64,000 nucleotides of DNA from Rhizophagus irregularis (lineage: Eukaryota; Glomeromycota; Glomeromycetes; Glomerales; Glomeraceae), in NCBI RefSeq assembly GCF_026210795.1, contig NC_089459.1, positions 1,054,001 to 1,118,000 of the forward strand, in the 5' to 3' direction. Positions 23,099 through 34,899 of this stretch are shown piece by piece (the stretch's first letter is position 1; each line of letters begins with the position of its first letter). The position numbers and the translations under genes were made by a program. The notes under the pieces were generated by a model. The model was given only the letters and a program-made list of their open reading frames with translations, made no database searches and was not told the DNA's origin.

Positions 23099-23419
23099 CT
23101 ACAAAAGAAAAAAAGAAAAGAACTATTAGTAACATTTCATTAAAAAAAAATAAAAAAAAAAAGTCTGAAAGGGCCAAGTTTACACCAAAATTTATTCATA
23201 AAAAACCATTTTTCCTTGGCGCTGCTGGTAACTTTCAGTATTTTGTTTTAAACATCAACCATCTAAAAAAAGAGAAAATTTGAATGTTAACAATGCTTTG
23301 TTAGAATAAATAAATTCGAAAAAATACATTTGCAGATGTTCTCACCAAGTTTCTATGTATCCAAAGGGCTAAGAAACAATGCCTAAAAAAGAAAAAAATG
23401 TTAAAACCGGTCATCAAGA

Positions 23420-24430
23420 TAAAAAAATTAAAGAAAAAAAAAATGAAAACCTGAAATATCACGCTCAAAGAAACTAAATACCAGAAAAAGTGAGAGAAGT
23501 AAGGGGAAGGGTAAGACGAAGGAAATAGGAAAGTACTTTTTTTTCATGTGACTTATTTGTTTGATTATTGATCTTATCAGATGTGATACGCGGAGTAATG
23601 TGACGCGACAAAATTTTTTCAAATACAGGGTCTTTTTTTTTATATATAATGAACATGATACATTTTGCTTTATCAAGTAATCAAGGACATTGCATACAAT
23701 GTTACTAAAAATAAAAAGTATAAAGGGAAATAAGCAGGGGCATTATGTTTCAAAAAGGAAATTGTGGTGATGACGTAGGTGGAAGGAAGGAAAAATTACA
23801 TGGGTTAAACCGGTACTACAAATTTATCTAGTTCCGTACAATAAATAGTCCTTCGCTACGCTCCGGACAATAAATATCATACTTAATATTTGAAATATTA
23901 CTATCTATAGCCTTTTTAAAGAAAATAGGTTAAGAACAACTAATCGTTTTTATTATTTCAATTTTATCATTTTTGCTAGTATTTATATTTACATTATTTA
24001 TATAAATTATGTATTTACAATTTATTAAATATTTATGAATAAAATTAGAAATGTGTTTTTATCATAAATAATGCATAATTTTAAAAGTAAAATTGTGATA
24101 AATTTATCAAATATTCAAATAGGCAAAATAAAACTTATAAACATGTTAAATGTAAAATTTATCTTTAACTGATTATTATCTGGTTAAACATTCTGATTAA
24201 TCAGTTTTTAACTGGTTAAAGTTTTTTTGAATGGTTTCAATTTCTAAACTATCATAACTATAAATTATTTTAGTAATGTCACAATTAATGTAATCTTTTA
24301 TTTGATTAACCAATAAAATTCTAATTAATAATCTTTTTTTGTAAATTAACTAATCAAAAACATTTTTGCTTAACATCAACCCAAATAATAATACTTTCAA
24401 AATCACATAATTTTTAGTCTATACTAGTAT
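23420..24430. other. Intergenic, no clear gene
   Basis: A pyrimidine-rich patch on the minus strand (23450-23680) may be leader of the possible gene at 22.7-23.1 kb. A short inverted motif (GTCC...GGAC) with CTTCGCTACGCTCC lies at 23848-23866. The rest is AT-rich. Confidence 0.4.
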
Positions 24431-24432
24431 TA

Positions 24433-24680
24433 CGATCCAGATGAATCCGTCATCTATTCAATCCAGTCCAAAAATAAACAGATGATCCAGATGAAAATCT
24501 GGATTTAATCTGGATGAGAAAGTTATATGTACAATCTGGATGATTCAGATCCAATCCGTTAAAACATAAAGATAACGGATGACAGATTGATCTGGATGAG
24601 CAAAAAACGAATTCATAGATGATCCAGATGAATTTCAAATCAGATAAATCCACAGATTGATGAATTGATGGATTAACAAA
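24433..24680. repeat. Degenerate GATCCAGATGAA repeat cluster
   Basis: At least eight imperfect copies of GATCCAGATGAA or its inverse (TTCATCTGGATC, AATCTGGATGA) in 250 bp, in both orientations. The open frame across it on the minus strand is short and low in complexity, so I regard it as a repeat and not a gene. Confidence 0.65.
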
Positions 24681-24819
24681 TCGCAACACTAGTCTATACT
24701 TTACACTTAGTAAAAATACAATAGTAGTATACAATGGTTGTATTAATAATTGTGATAAAAGGTTAAAAAAAACTAAATTATATATCAAATAAAGTAAATT
24801 TATATTGTGCATACTTTGC

Positions 24820-25520
24820 TAAATGTAAAAATTTTAAGAAAACCCTTTTCTAAAAAAAAAGTAAAGGAAATTCTTAAATTGCCAATATTTAAAAACAAAG
24901 TTAATGATATTATAGAAGTTAATGATGATGATAAATCTATACATGCTGCCCAAATTATTTTGGGATGCCATAATTATAATTTGGGATGTCATAATTCATT
25001 CAGTTTATATATAATTTACTATGTAAAGTGCCAAAATAATTTGGGATGCCATAATTGAATTTGGGATTTTACTTATAATTATGGCAGTCCAAAATAATTT
25101 GGGTGGCATGTATAGATAAATCTATTCAAAATTTAGCAAAACTAAGGTGACTTTTTACATCAACAGTATCAAGTTTAATTTAATTAATAACTATCATTAA
25201 CATCATATTATTATTGTTAAATATCAATAAATAATATATCTAGATTTAAACAACTATTTATTAGAATAACAATATCTAATGGTCTTTCTTTTTCTTTTGT
25301 AAAGAATAAAAAAACTAAAGTATTATTTGAATTTGTTATATCTGGATTTGTTCTTTCTAATTATAAAGTAATTGGTGGTAGAATCTTAAAAGATGTAACT
25401 AAATCTCTTCAACATAATTGTAAAAATTGCAGTAAATGATAAAGATAGTATTATAGCAAAAGAAGTAATACTTCTTATTTAGAAGAAAAATTACATGAAT
25501 TAAATTTATTTAATAATTTG
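24820..25520 (+). pseudogene. hAT-like transposase remnant interrupted by a MITE
   Basis: Two coding-like blocks flank an insertion. Before it: K-P-F-S-K-K-K-V-K-E-I-L-K. After it (25240-25430): I-S-N-G-L-S-F-S-F-V, then F-V-I-S-G-F-V-L-S-N-Y-K-V-I-G-G-R-I-L-K-D-V. The second block follows the pattern around the start of the RNase H-like region of hAT transposases (a serine-rich L-S-F turn, then L-x-P-x-x-K, then I-L). Stops and frameshifts break it. Family call is by pattern only. Confidence 0.5.
24938..25114. mobile_element. 177-bp MITE with 8-bp target duplication
   Basis: TIRs begin TATACATGCTGCCCAAATTA and end with the inverse AATAATTTGGGTGGCATGTATA in part. GATAAATC is duplicated exactly at 24930-24937 and 25115-25122. 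An 8-bp duplication fits hAT-type elements. Inside are further direct copies of TAATTTGGGATG(C/T)CATAATT. It has inserted into the decayed hAT-like coding block. Confidence 0.85.
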
Positions 25521-25535
25521 CATCTTACCTTATAC

Positions 25536-25694
25536 TTAGGGCAGTGACATTTATTACGTAATATTTTAGGGGTGGGGGGTATTTAAAGGTCATATAACAT
25601 ATAAGTGTAACGTAAGATTTTTCATATTACATGGGGGTGGGGAAGTATGGGCTTATAGTAAATAGATATTACGTAATAAATGTCACTGCCCTTA
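25536..25694. mobile_element. PIF/Harbinger-like MITE (TTA target site)
   Basis: Perfect TIRs GGGCAGTGACATTTATTACG...(inverse) enclose 153 bp, with TTA on both sides. The near-perfect TIRs suggest recent activity compared with its neighbours. G-rich blocks inside resemble the 21.9-kb element. Confidence 0.85.
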
Positions 25695-25989
25695 TCAGTA
25701 AATATATCTCATAAATTTTCTTTCAATAAATTGAAAATTAAAGTTAACTATAAATAATATATAAAATGCAAATTATAAGTATTTTAAATATTAAAAAAGT
25801 AATTATAAGATAAGAAGATGAAATAAATAACTGAAATTTTATATACATAATATTTATAATATAAGATTAATTTTAACTTAAAGTGATTTAATCTAAGTAG
25901 AACTTTTATTTGAAAGTTATAATAAGATTTAAATATTCAAAAATTTTAAATATAAATTTGAATATGATTTAGATTTCACATGATATTTA

Positions 25990-27303
25990 CAGTGGTCAAA
26001 AAAAGTTCCTGAAATTACATTTTTATTAATTAAAAAATAATGAATGACTCAAATTACATGAAATTTAACTGGAATACAGTTTGAGATATGACGAAAAATT
26101 TGTCTATGCTTATTTAATATGATATCTTATTACCATTACACTTAATTACTTGCTCCAATCTTGCCAGCACATTTTTTATTAAATTAAGGTAGGTCTTCTC
26201 TTCAATTCCCTTTCATTCCCTTTAAATTATATCAAAAAATTGATTTATGGTGACCCCATTTTTTTTAATAATTAATTTATTAACCTTTTTCTCCACCTTA
26301 TTTTTTAAAATAGACCACAAATTTTCGATTGAATTTAAATTTGGACTATTAGAGGACCAATCCAATAGTTTTGAACATTTTTACTTAAGAAGATTTATCA
26401 TTTTTGTAGCTTTATGCTTAGGATCATTATCTTGCATAAAAATCCAGCGTCTTCCCATAATAGTATTAGCATTATCAAAAAGATTTTCAGTTAAAATTTC
26501 ACAGTAAAAGGCACCATCCATAATACCTGTAAAAAGATAAAGTCCAATTGATCCTTTTACTGAAAAAGCACATTAAGTATGGACTTTGTATGGATGTTTG
26601 ACCATAGGTTTTTGTGGAAGTTGTGTACTAACTTTGTAAAACACTTTTTGGGTATTTTGAAACATTTGGAAAGTAGTTTCATCAGAAAAAACAATCTGCT
26701 TCCAATTTTGCTTTTTATGTTTTATTTTTTATTTCATATGGCGTTGCTTATAAATGTTAGTAAGGAGTGGTACAGTTTTTGGAATTGTACAGCGATATTT
26801 GAGGTTATTGAGCTTATTAAAAACTGTTCTTGCATTAACATTTAGGTTAAGATTATAGGTATTTAAAGTATCTGTGAGTTCAGTATATATTATTAAAGTA
26901 TTTGTTTCTTGAAACAAATTAACTAAATAACATCGTTTATTAGGAGTTAACTTTTTTAGTCTTCCAGATCAGAGTAAAGGGTCCAAAGAAATGCCATTTT
27001 TGAGTTTTTTTAAATAGTCATATATTGTAGAGAGTGGAATAGAAGTCATTTCATGTAAAGTCTTGGCATTATAAACGCCAGCATTCCATAATAAAGTTAT
27101 AGTGGTGCAGTTTTGCTCAAAAATAACATTAGGCGCTATTGTTTGGAGATAAAAATTGATAGTGACGTCTATATATAAAGATTATGTAAACAAATGGTGG
27201 TAATATTATCACGTAAAATATTTTATTAATTGGTTGTATATTTCAGGAAAAATTTGAATTTTTTTGTTATATAAATTTTTCTAAAAACTTTTTTCGACCA
27301 CTG
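25990..27303 (-). mobile_element. Tc1/mariner element, decayed
   Basis: Ends CAGTGGTCAAAAAAAGTT and (inverse) ACTTTTTTCGACCACTG are flanked by TA on both sides (25988-25989, 27304-27305). The length of 1314 bp is normal for a full Tc1/mariner element. It holds one transposase gene on the minus strand (next entry). Confidence 0.9.
26110..27165 (-). pseudogene. Tc1/mariner transposase pseudogene
   Basis: Reading down the minus strand there is an HTH region (T-L-H-E-M-T-S-I-P-L-S-T-I-Y-D-Y-L), then S-G-R-L-K-K-L-T-P. The first catalytic Asp is in V-F-S-D-E-T-T-F, the second in F-M-Q-D-N-D-P-K-H, and S-I-E-N-L-W carries the third acidic residue. At least four in-frame stops and a frameshift near 26400 interrupt it, so it is inactive. 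The DDE pattern and overall length fit the Tc1 group. No intact copy is present in the window. Confidence 0.85.
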
Positions 27304-27305
27304 TA

Positions 27306-28670
27306 AATCTTGAATCTTTTATATAATATATTTATCATTCTTTAAAAAAATAAATTAATAATTTAACAGAAATATTTAAATAAATTAATTAAAAATTAAA
27401 ATAAAAAAGATGTTAGATATAAAAATTGTATCACAATTATTTATAATAAATTTCTTAATCAATTTACATTCAAATCTACATAACATATTCAAATCTACAT
27501 AGTATATTCGAATTATATAATATATTTAAATATTACATAATCATATTTAAATATCTAATTTTACATAATTTATATAAATAAACAAATCTTTAAATATTCT
27601 AATTTCAAACAAAAGCTCTAAATCTAAGTAATTTAATCTACTAATAAATTTTATATGATTATATAATTTTACCCAAATTTTCAAAAAAAAAAAAGTCACA
27701 ATTAAAAACAAGAAATATTATCAAAAATATAAAAAAACTTAGTCATTATACTTTATAATATCTAAATAAATAAAATTTATATAAAGTGAAATAAATAATA
27801 ATACAATCAATTTTTTTTTTTGAAATGATATAAAATATAAATTTTAGAAGGAAGATTTAACCTAAATTATTTAATTTAAGAAGCAAATTAGTAAAATTTA
27901 ACAAATTCATAAAATTTAAAGTAATTTCAATTACTATTTAGTTTTTTATTTATTTTATTATTTGCAATTTCTTACCTGTTATTATTATTTTCAGAAACTA
28001 TATATAAAGATAAAAGAAATTTAATGAATATTCTTAAATTAAAAAAAGTAGTTAATTAAATAATTTTTATATAATTTGCAAAAAATTAATTTTTATAATA
28101 AAAAAAAATGTCTTTTTTAACTATTAAATATTTAATTTTAAATGTAATTTTATTAAATTTAAAAAAAGGGAATTATTTAACCAGATTTTTATTATTTATA
28201 AATTGTTTAATTAAAATACTAAATCTTTTAATATATAATATTATTTATAAATATAATAGTTTTTTCATTATTTAACTTAAACCTTTTATGCTAAATCTTT
28301 GATAAATTTTAAAAAATATATTTTTTTAATAAATTGCAAATATTTACATAATTACTTTAATTACTTTAAAAGATGGTCCATTAGTCAACGGGTATACACA
28401 ATCAGCAAAAATGGAATGCCGTGTTTAAGGTTGCTTGTCTAAACCTCTTCAAAATCCTACGATTAGTTTCATCAAAATTTTACTATAGATTTATTATAGT
28501 TTCGGCAGAGTTTTAGCAGTTTTGGCATTTATAATAAGTTTCAGCAGTTTTGCCTTTCTCCAAAGTTTCACCAGTTTTTTAATATAACTTTAATATAGTT
28601 TTGGCAGAATTTCGCTTTTTGGCAAAAACGCCATCTTGCCTAAACCCCTAGGTTTCAGCAAGTAATCTTA
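27306..28670. other. AT-rich intergenic with degenerate repeats
   Basis: No gene seen. From 28420 to 28660 there are repeated CAGTTTTGGCA / AGTTTCAGCAGTTTTG motifs, a degenerate tandem repeat. Confidence 0.45.
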
Positions 28671-29343
28671 GCCGTGTTTCTAAAGTAAAGTCCATGAGTA
28701 AAAAACTAATACTTTACAACTTTAGGAATATAAAAATGTAGGTTTTTGCATATCATTTTATGCAATTTTCAGGATAAAATAAAAATAAAATTTGTGCGAC
28801 AGAGATCGTCAAATTTGCTGCATTTTGAAATTTTATATAAAAACTGCACATCAAATTTGTGAACTTTTTATTATAACAGATTATACATATTTTCCATTTA
28901 ATTAACAGACATATAACTATATTTTTAAATTAAATTAAATTTATAATTATAAAACACAATGAATAATTCTAATTTTTTAATAAACCAAAAACTTACTGAT
29001 TTTGCTAAATAAAAATTTAAAAATAGCAAAAAATCTAGTTTAATAATCAACTTTTTAACATTAACAAAAGTTGTTTATTTTGTCAAATTGCATCTATAAA
29101 CAAAGTTTTAAATGTGATTCTTCGCTTAGTTATCTATCTCATTTTTTACCATGATGCAAACTATATATAAAAGTTATGTGATTTACCGTAATGCAGTAAT
29201 TTTGACGATTTCTATTACACAAATTTTATTTTTTATTTTATTTGAAAATAACTCGAAATGATAGGCAAAATCTTCATTTTTATATTTCCAAAGTTGCCAA
29301 AGTATTAGTTTTTTATTCATGGACTTTACTTTGGAAGAACATG
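28671..29343. repeat. ~670-bp element with ~150-bp inverted arms
   Basis: The left arm begins GCCGTGTTTCTAAAGTAAAG and the right arm ends CTTTACTTTGGAAGAACATG. The arms match in inverted orientation over about 150 bp, including AGTCCATGA and AAACTAATACTTT. The middle is AT-rich with no reading frame, so this is a non-autonomous foldback/TIR element. No convincing target duplication. Confidence 0.7.
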
Positions 29344-31177
29344 GCATTCTATTTTTACTGATCATTTTCTCTTGTTAAGTAATGAATCGTCACTTAATAT
29401 AAAAATATAATAAAAAAATTATTTATAAATCTATATTAAAATAAATATATATAACAACCTTTTTTAATCAAATTGAAATAAATAAAGCAAGGTTTTTAAT
29501 TTTAAGAATCAGATTTTAACAAAATTTGGACCGACATTATGAATTTGTCCAGAGTTAAGAAAATTTTGGCCAGAATTACAATTTAAAGATTATCATTTGT
29601 ACTTAACTTTGGAATTTTAGATATATACTGTATTGTTTAAGACAATAATTTATATTACTACAAAAATCTCCCTATCTATTTTGTAACATTTCACTAACTG
29701 ATATTGCATATATTTATTTTCTTTAAAATAAAAAATATTATTTTTATTACAAAAATGGGTTGCACCATTTTTTTTTTCTTATATAATATATAATAATTAA
29801 AAAGAATCATTATTTTTATAATTCGTCAGTATTTTAGTGATTTAAAATTTGGTAATTTAATTTAAATAAACTAATAACTGATCAGTTTAATACTTATGAA
29901 TTCACTATTGTAGGCTTACTCGTGATTTCGAAATATAGCTGTTTTTATTATAGATATTATATATATAAATTCAAAATAACTTTATCCATGTATGCTGCAA
30001 TGTACTTGTAAAGTGAGTTTGCTCAAATTCCGTGCCACTATCCTTTATGTAGTTCGACACTTAATATTACTTTATACTGTTTGTTTTATATCTTCATGTT
30101 AAAAATGATGATAAACATTTTTTATTATTCCTATTTCCTGGTACAAAAAAAAAAAATTAAATTAAATAACCGTTAATTTACATGAATTTTTTTTAGAATC
30201 AAAATTCTTAAATTATTTTGTAATTACCGAATTTTGCTTGCACGATTCTTTATCCCACAATTTCAAAATCATCTTATTTTATGCATACTAATTCACGATT
30301 CTAAAATGACATTCGACAAAATATTATATCCCAAATTTAGCAAAAAATAACGTAAGATCAAAATTGCAAAACTTAATAGTTTAACCCATAATATACGTCC
30401 TATCATCGAAAATCGTACCAATATGATTGTATCGAACAACGTTTGATCTTTATATTATTGTTCCATTATAAGTAATTGTTACATTTGTAATAACACTTTG
30501 CAGTGATAACCTTGTTCATTCATTTTTTGAGTAAATAAGTTTTAAGAAAAAGGCAAAAACTCGTGTGGTACGAAATCGAAATTATAATTTTAAACGAATG
30601 GCATGAAATATTAGCAGTGTCAGGTGAAATAATATGCATAAATTACGAATCAGTGATTTGCACATGTGCTGATCTTTAGACATCCCGTAACATCCAATCA
30701 AATCTTCTGTTAAGATAACCCTTTTGAAGTTCTGGATCATAATACCGTTCTATATCGGGTAATCATCCCTGATCGAATGTTAGTTAGTGGTTTCTTTTTT
30801 AATGATGCCGAAAAAGACAATAATTCATTAAACAATATATATCCATATATACGTTCAACGGCTCAAGTCACCTAACCTTTTATTAAAATATATGTATATT
30901 TATACAATATATTTCGTATAATAATAAATAGATAAATAAATAAATAAATAAATTATTTTTAAAAATGTTTTTTGTTTTGAGCAAAATCATCTCATGACCA
31001 GGGATTGCATACCCCTGCAGACAAATGTTTGTTGTTCTTTTTGTTCTTTTTTTCTTTTTTTTCTTTTCTTTTTTTTTTTAAATTAATTCCGAAAAATTAT
31101 TGAGATGTGCTTTCCGTCTAAAATAAAAGAAAGAATATTATTAAATAAGTTAAACTTACGGAAAGACTATTCCACAC
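29344..31177. other. AT-rich intergenic, no gene seen
   Basis: No feature beyond simple repeats such as (TAAA)n near 30925-30952 and a T/C-rich tract at 31030-31080, just past the end of the F-box gene on the minus strand. Confidence 0.5.
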
Positions 31178-32731
31178 TTACTTGTTGACAATAATGTTAC
31201 GTGCTAGTTTCCATTCAAATTGTTGACGATAAAATTGTAAATTTTTACCAAGAGCTGTATCCTCTAAATCCAGTATACCACGTTTACCAAATTCTTCAAT
31301 AACGTCAATATGTTCAGCTGATAATTCTTTTATTATTCTAAAATCCAATTTCTTTTCACCTCTTTTTTTAAAGTTTTTCTCACATTCTTTCAAGAAATCT
31401 CTTAAAGAATTTGCGGTTGTGATCCAATTATGACTCAAATAAAATGTACTTAAATTATTTGGTAATATTTTACCAATTTTAGGTAATATATCACTAATAT
31501 CTACAGTATAAGTATCCAAATCATTAAGCGAATCACCAGTTAAAAAAGAAATTCTTTGTAATTTCGTACAAGAAGATAATAAATTCACTATACAAGATAT
31601 CGAATCATCCGGTACAAAAATCTCCAAAGTATTTAATTGAGAACATGTTGATATGGAATTAATTAATTCTACTGATGATTCAATAGAAATTTTTTCATAA
31701 TCTAAATGAATATATTTTAAAGTATCTTTTGTATTCTTTATGAGAGTGGAAATTTGATCTAAATATAATTTTGGGGTAATAATTTTTAAAGTATGTAATT
31801 TTTTGAATTGAGTATTAGAAAATTGATGAAAAGTACTTCGAGATATTGACCCTGAATAATATTGTTGAACAGAAAAATATTCCAAAGTATCAGAACAATT
31901 ACAAAATATATCAAAAGGTACGCAAAATTCCCAATTAATTTCTACATGTGTTAAAGATAATGATAAATTTTTTCTTAAAACATCGGATAACTTTGGTAAA
32001 TTATCTTCACTACAAATTACTAACTTTTTTAAACTTTTTTGTACGCTGATTAAAGATGCTAATACATCATCATTATCTCCTGTCGTTTCAATTTGTATCT
32101 CCGATAAGTGATGGGATATTTGTGATAAACTGATTATTATTTCATTTGGAATTAAATCATATACTTTAAATGAAACTAATTTTGACATGAATTGTTCCGC
32201 TCCTAAATATTTTAAAGGAATATATCTTAACTCTTGTACGTGAGGCAAAGAATGTGGTTTATCATAAATAAGTTCTTTTAAATTCCGTGAAGAAGAAAAG
32301 AATAATTTACATAATTCTTCAACCAAAAGATAATGTCTTAATGTCAATTTACGTAAAGTACAATTTTCTACTTCACCAATCCAATTTCCTGTCGATTGAA
32401 ATAATAATGTATAATCCAAACTTTGTAAGAAAGTTTCATAATTAAATGTAGATCTTTTGTTAATTTCTTCTGGTAAAATTATGTCCGAATTTTTTAAGTA
32501 ATTTTTCACATTTGAATCTAAACACGTAACGTAAGTATTTATTAAAGAACTTTTGTATTTCCACCTTTGTATTTTATTTTTATCAAAATGTGAGAATGGG
32601 TTTTGCCATAATAAGGGTACTACAGTTTTACACCATAATCTATTTACTAATAAACAATTATATAATGTTAATATATCTAATTGCGAACAAAATATTTTTT
32701 GTAGTATTTCTATTGGTAAATATTTTTTCAT
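31178..32731 (-). CDS. F-box/leucine-rich repeat protein
   Basis: Single exon, 517 aa. The N-terminal F-box is clear: L-P-I-E-I-L-Q-K-I-F, then L-Y-N-C-L-L-V-N-R-L-W-C and V-P-L-L-W. The rest reads as irregular leucine-rich repeats, with S-x-L-x-x-L-x-I and T-L-x-I-x-x-P patterns about every 25-30 residues. F-box proteins link substrates to the SCF ubiquitin ligase through Skp1, and the leucine-rich part would bind the target. Intronless F-box/LRR genes of this length form a very large family in Rhizophagus. A poly-T/A tract precedes the start codon at 32729-32731. The gene at 55.8 kb has the same design. The target is unknown. Confidence 0.9.
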   Translation of the reverse strand: MKKYLPIEILQKIFCSQLDILTLYNCLLVNRLWCKTVVPLLWQNPFSHFDKNKIQRWKYKSSLINTYVTCLDSNVKNYLKNSDIILPEEINKRSTFNYETFLQSLDYTLLFQSTGNWIGEVENCTLRKLTLRHYLLVEELCKLFFSSSRNLKELIYDKPHSLPHVQELRYIPLKYLGAEQFMSKLVSFKVYDLIPNEIIISLSQISHHLSEIQIETTGDNDDVLASLISVQKSLKKLVICSEDNLPKLSDVLRKNLSLSLTHVEINWEFCVPFDIFCNCSDTLEYFSVQQYYSGSISRSTFHQFSNTQFKKLHTLKIITPKLYLDQISTLIKNTKDTLKYIHLDYEKISIESSVELINSISTCSQLNTLEIFVPDDSISCIVNLLSSCTKLQRISFLTGDSLNDLDTYTVDISDILPKIGKILPNNLSTFYLSHNWITTANSLRDFLKECEKNFKKRGEKKLDFRIIKELSAEHIDVIEEFGKRGILDLEDTALGKNLQFYRQQFEWKLARNIIVNK

Positions 32732-33796
32732 GGTTTTTTTTTTTATTTTTTACGAGGAAAAAAAAATTTCAAAAAAAAAAATTTTGAACAAAACGGCCAA
32801 CTTTTATATATATTATGACGATCAGAAATGCTTACTAAATGACTATCAAATGATGCATACTCACGTGATTTATTATTGACTTGGCGTAATACGCTTTTTG
32901 TCTATAAAAACAACTTTTTTTTATTTTTTTTTAGTTTAGCATTAATTAGTAATTAATCCAATTTAATTTCTAACTGAATTGCGTATCTAACTTTAATGCT
33001 TAAAAAATCTACGCGTAAAAGTTTTATTTAGTTTGTATCATATTCCTTTAACCCAAATAAGTACAACACTTATAATTAACTGGATCGAAATGTATACTAT
33101 TATTTAAATATTAACTCGTGTATTGCATTAATGAAATTGTGAAAGAAAATGTATTCAAAAAATTTGATTAAGATAATTCTTACCTAAAACCCTTATTATT
33201 GCTGTTTGTTTCAACTAATATATTATTGCATGAAAATTACGTCATGTAATTAATAAAACATGTCCGGAATTATATCACCGATGCCCCTGGAATTATTTTT
33301 GCCGTAGTGCGGATAATTTGTCATCTGTTAACATGCTATTCTCGCTACATACCGTATTTAAAATCAAGGAATGATCCGACCCAGCCTTCATCATCCGATC
33401 ATTTAAAAATTCTATCGACTAACTGTTACGGGTTGAAATACTTATTTACGAGTGATTATTGCATTATATACTTCACGGTATAGTATCATTAAATATATGC
33501 TCAATTAAAAAGTTTTAAAATATAATAATATATACTTGTTTTATCCATCGGAAAAATATTGTTTATATAATTATTTGCCGCAGCGATTATTATAATTTGA
33601 ACAAACGAATACTTTTTGCAATTTGTTCGCTCTGAATAAAAGTTAAGTCGTGTGTCGCAAAGTCTATTTACTGCGGTTAATGTAACAACGGATCATTTCC
33701 ATTTTTTGATTGAATAAATATGGGTAATTTTATCTCCTAACAACTTTTTTACAAATTTTTCTCTCCGAAAAAATAACGATTCTGTTTTAAGTAATA
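32732..33796. other. Divergent promoter region
   Basis: Shared upstream region of the F-box gene (-) and the SPRY gene (+), about 1.07 kb. AT-rich with no clear element. Short open frames on the plus strand at 32553-32879 overlap the F-box coding sequence and are shadows. Confidence 0.5.
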
Positions 33797-34899
33797 ATGG
33801 GAGGAGAACAAAATTTACCTTCTTATCTAAAAAATAGTCCTTTAACATTATGTAATAAACATGATACTTTACCTTTTATTTTGCCAAATAGAATGAACAA
33901 AAAGGATTGTTCTACTAATGTTACTGTTGTTGATGATGATGGATTAATTGTACATTATAATGGTAAATATATTTAATTTTCTATTTCTTAATTATTACAG
34001 CTTTTTTAAAAAAAACACATTATTCTGAGAAGGATTGGGGGCGAGAGATGCTGACTCAGGTATTGTAAGATCGAATTATCCTATTCCTGATAAAGTTGGA
34101 ATATTTTATTTCGAAGTTGAAATTATTAGTAAAGGAAGAGATGGGTAAGATCTTTTTTTATTGTAATTTTGATTCTGATTTAATTTAATAAATCAATTTT
34201 GTTTTAATAAGATTGATCGGGGTCGGATTTTGCGAAAAAGAAGTTCCATTAGACCGATTACCAGGTTTATATTTTTTAGGGCTATTCTTTTGTGGTTAAT
34301 TTTTTATTAAATCTCTTTTCTCCTTATATAGGATGGGAATCAAAATCTTTTGGATATCATGGAGATGATGGAAATAAATTTGAATCTACCGGTACAGGAG
34401 CTCCATATGGTCCTCTGTTTACTACTGGTGATACAATTGGTTGTGCGATTAATTTTTTTAGTAAAAAAGCTTTTTATACTAAAAATGGAAAAAATTTGGG
34501 TAGCCATTCTATTCATGAGATAAACATTTTTTTTTAAAAAAAATATTAAAATCTTTAAATTCTCATTTGAAATATCTTTTTTTGTTAGGTGTTGCTTTTC
34601 AAAATCTACCAGGTAATGATTATTATCCCACAGTCGGATTAAGAACTAGAGGTGAAAAAGTTAAATTTAATTTTGGACTAGAACCATTTAAATTTAATAT
34701 TGAAGATTATGCTGAGGTACGTTATATTATGTTTTTAATGAAATTTTTTTAAATAATTTATATTGATTTTTTTTTTACAAAAAAAAACCAGACAATATTT
34801 GAAATTGAAAAAAATAATCATCAAAATGAGATTACCCAATGGTATGATAATTTAATTATAAATCAACAACAGCAGCCAGAGGTAGATAACATCGAATAG
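33797..34899 (+). CDS. SPRY-domain protein (RanBPM-like)
   Basis: Six exons: 33797-33962, 34033-34144, 34212-34264, 34332-34499, 34589-34716 and 34792-34899. Total 735 nt, 244 aa. It starts with [10 protein letters not shown], a pattern common to fungal SPRY proteins. The SPRY domain covers about residues 55-200: [10 protein letters not shown], then [31 protein letters not shown] and [10 protein letters not shown]. There is no LisH or CTLH domain, so it is SPRY-only, ending in a short glutamine-rich tail. In RanBPM and SSH4-type proteins this domain recruits targets to ubiquitin ligase complexes, so an adaptor role is plausible. SPRY-only genes are multiplied in Glomeromycotina. Confidence 0.88.

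Noticed and set aside
26247-26845. Plus-strand open frames at 26.2-26.8 kb
   Set aside because: They are antisense shadows of the Tc1/mariner transposase pseudogene.
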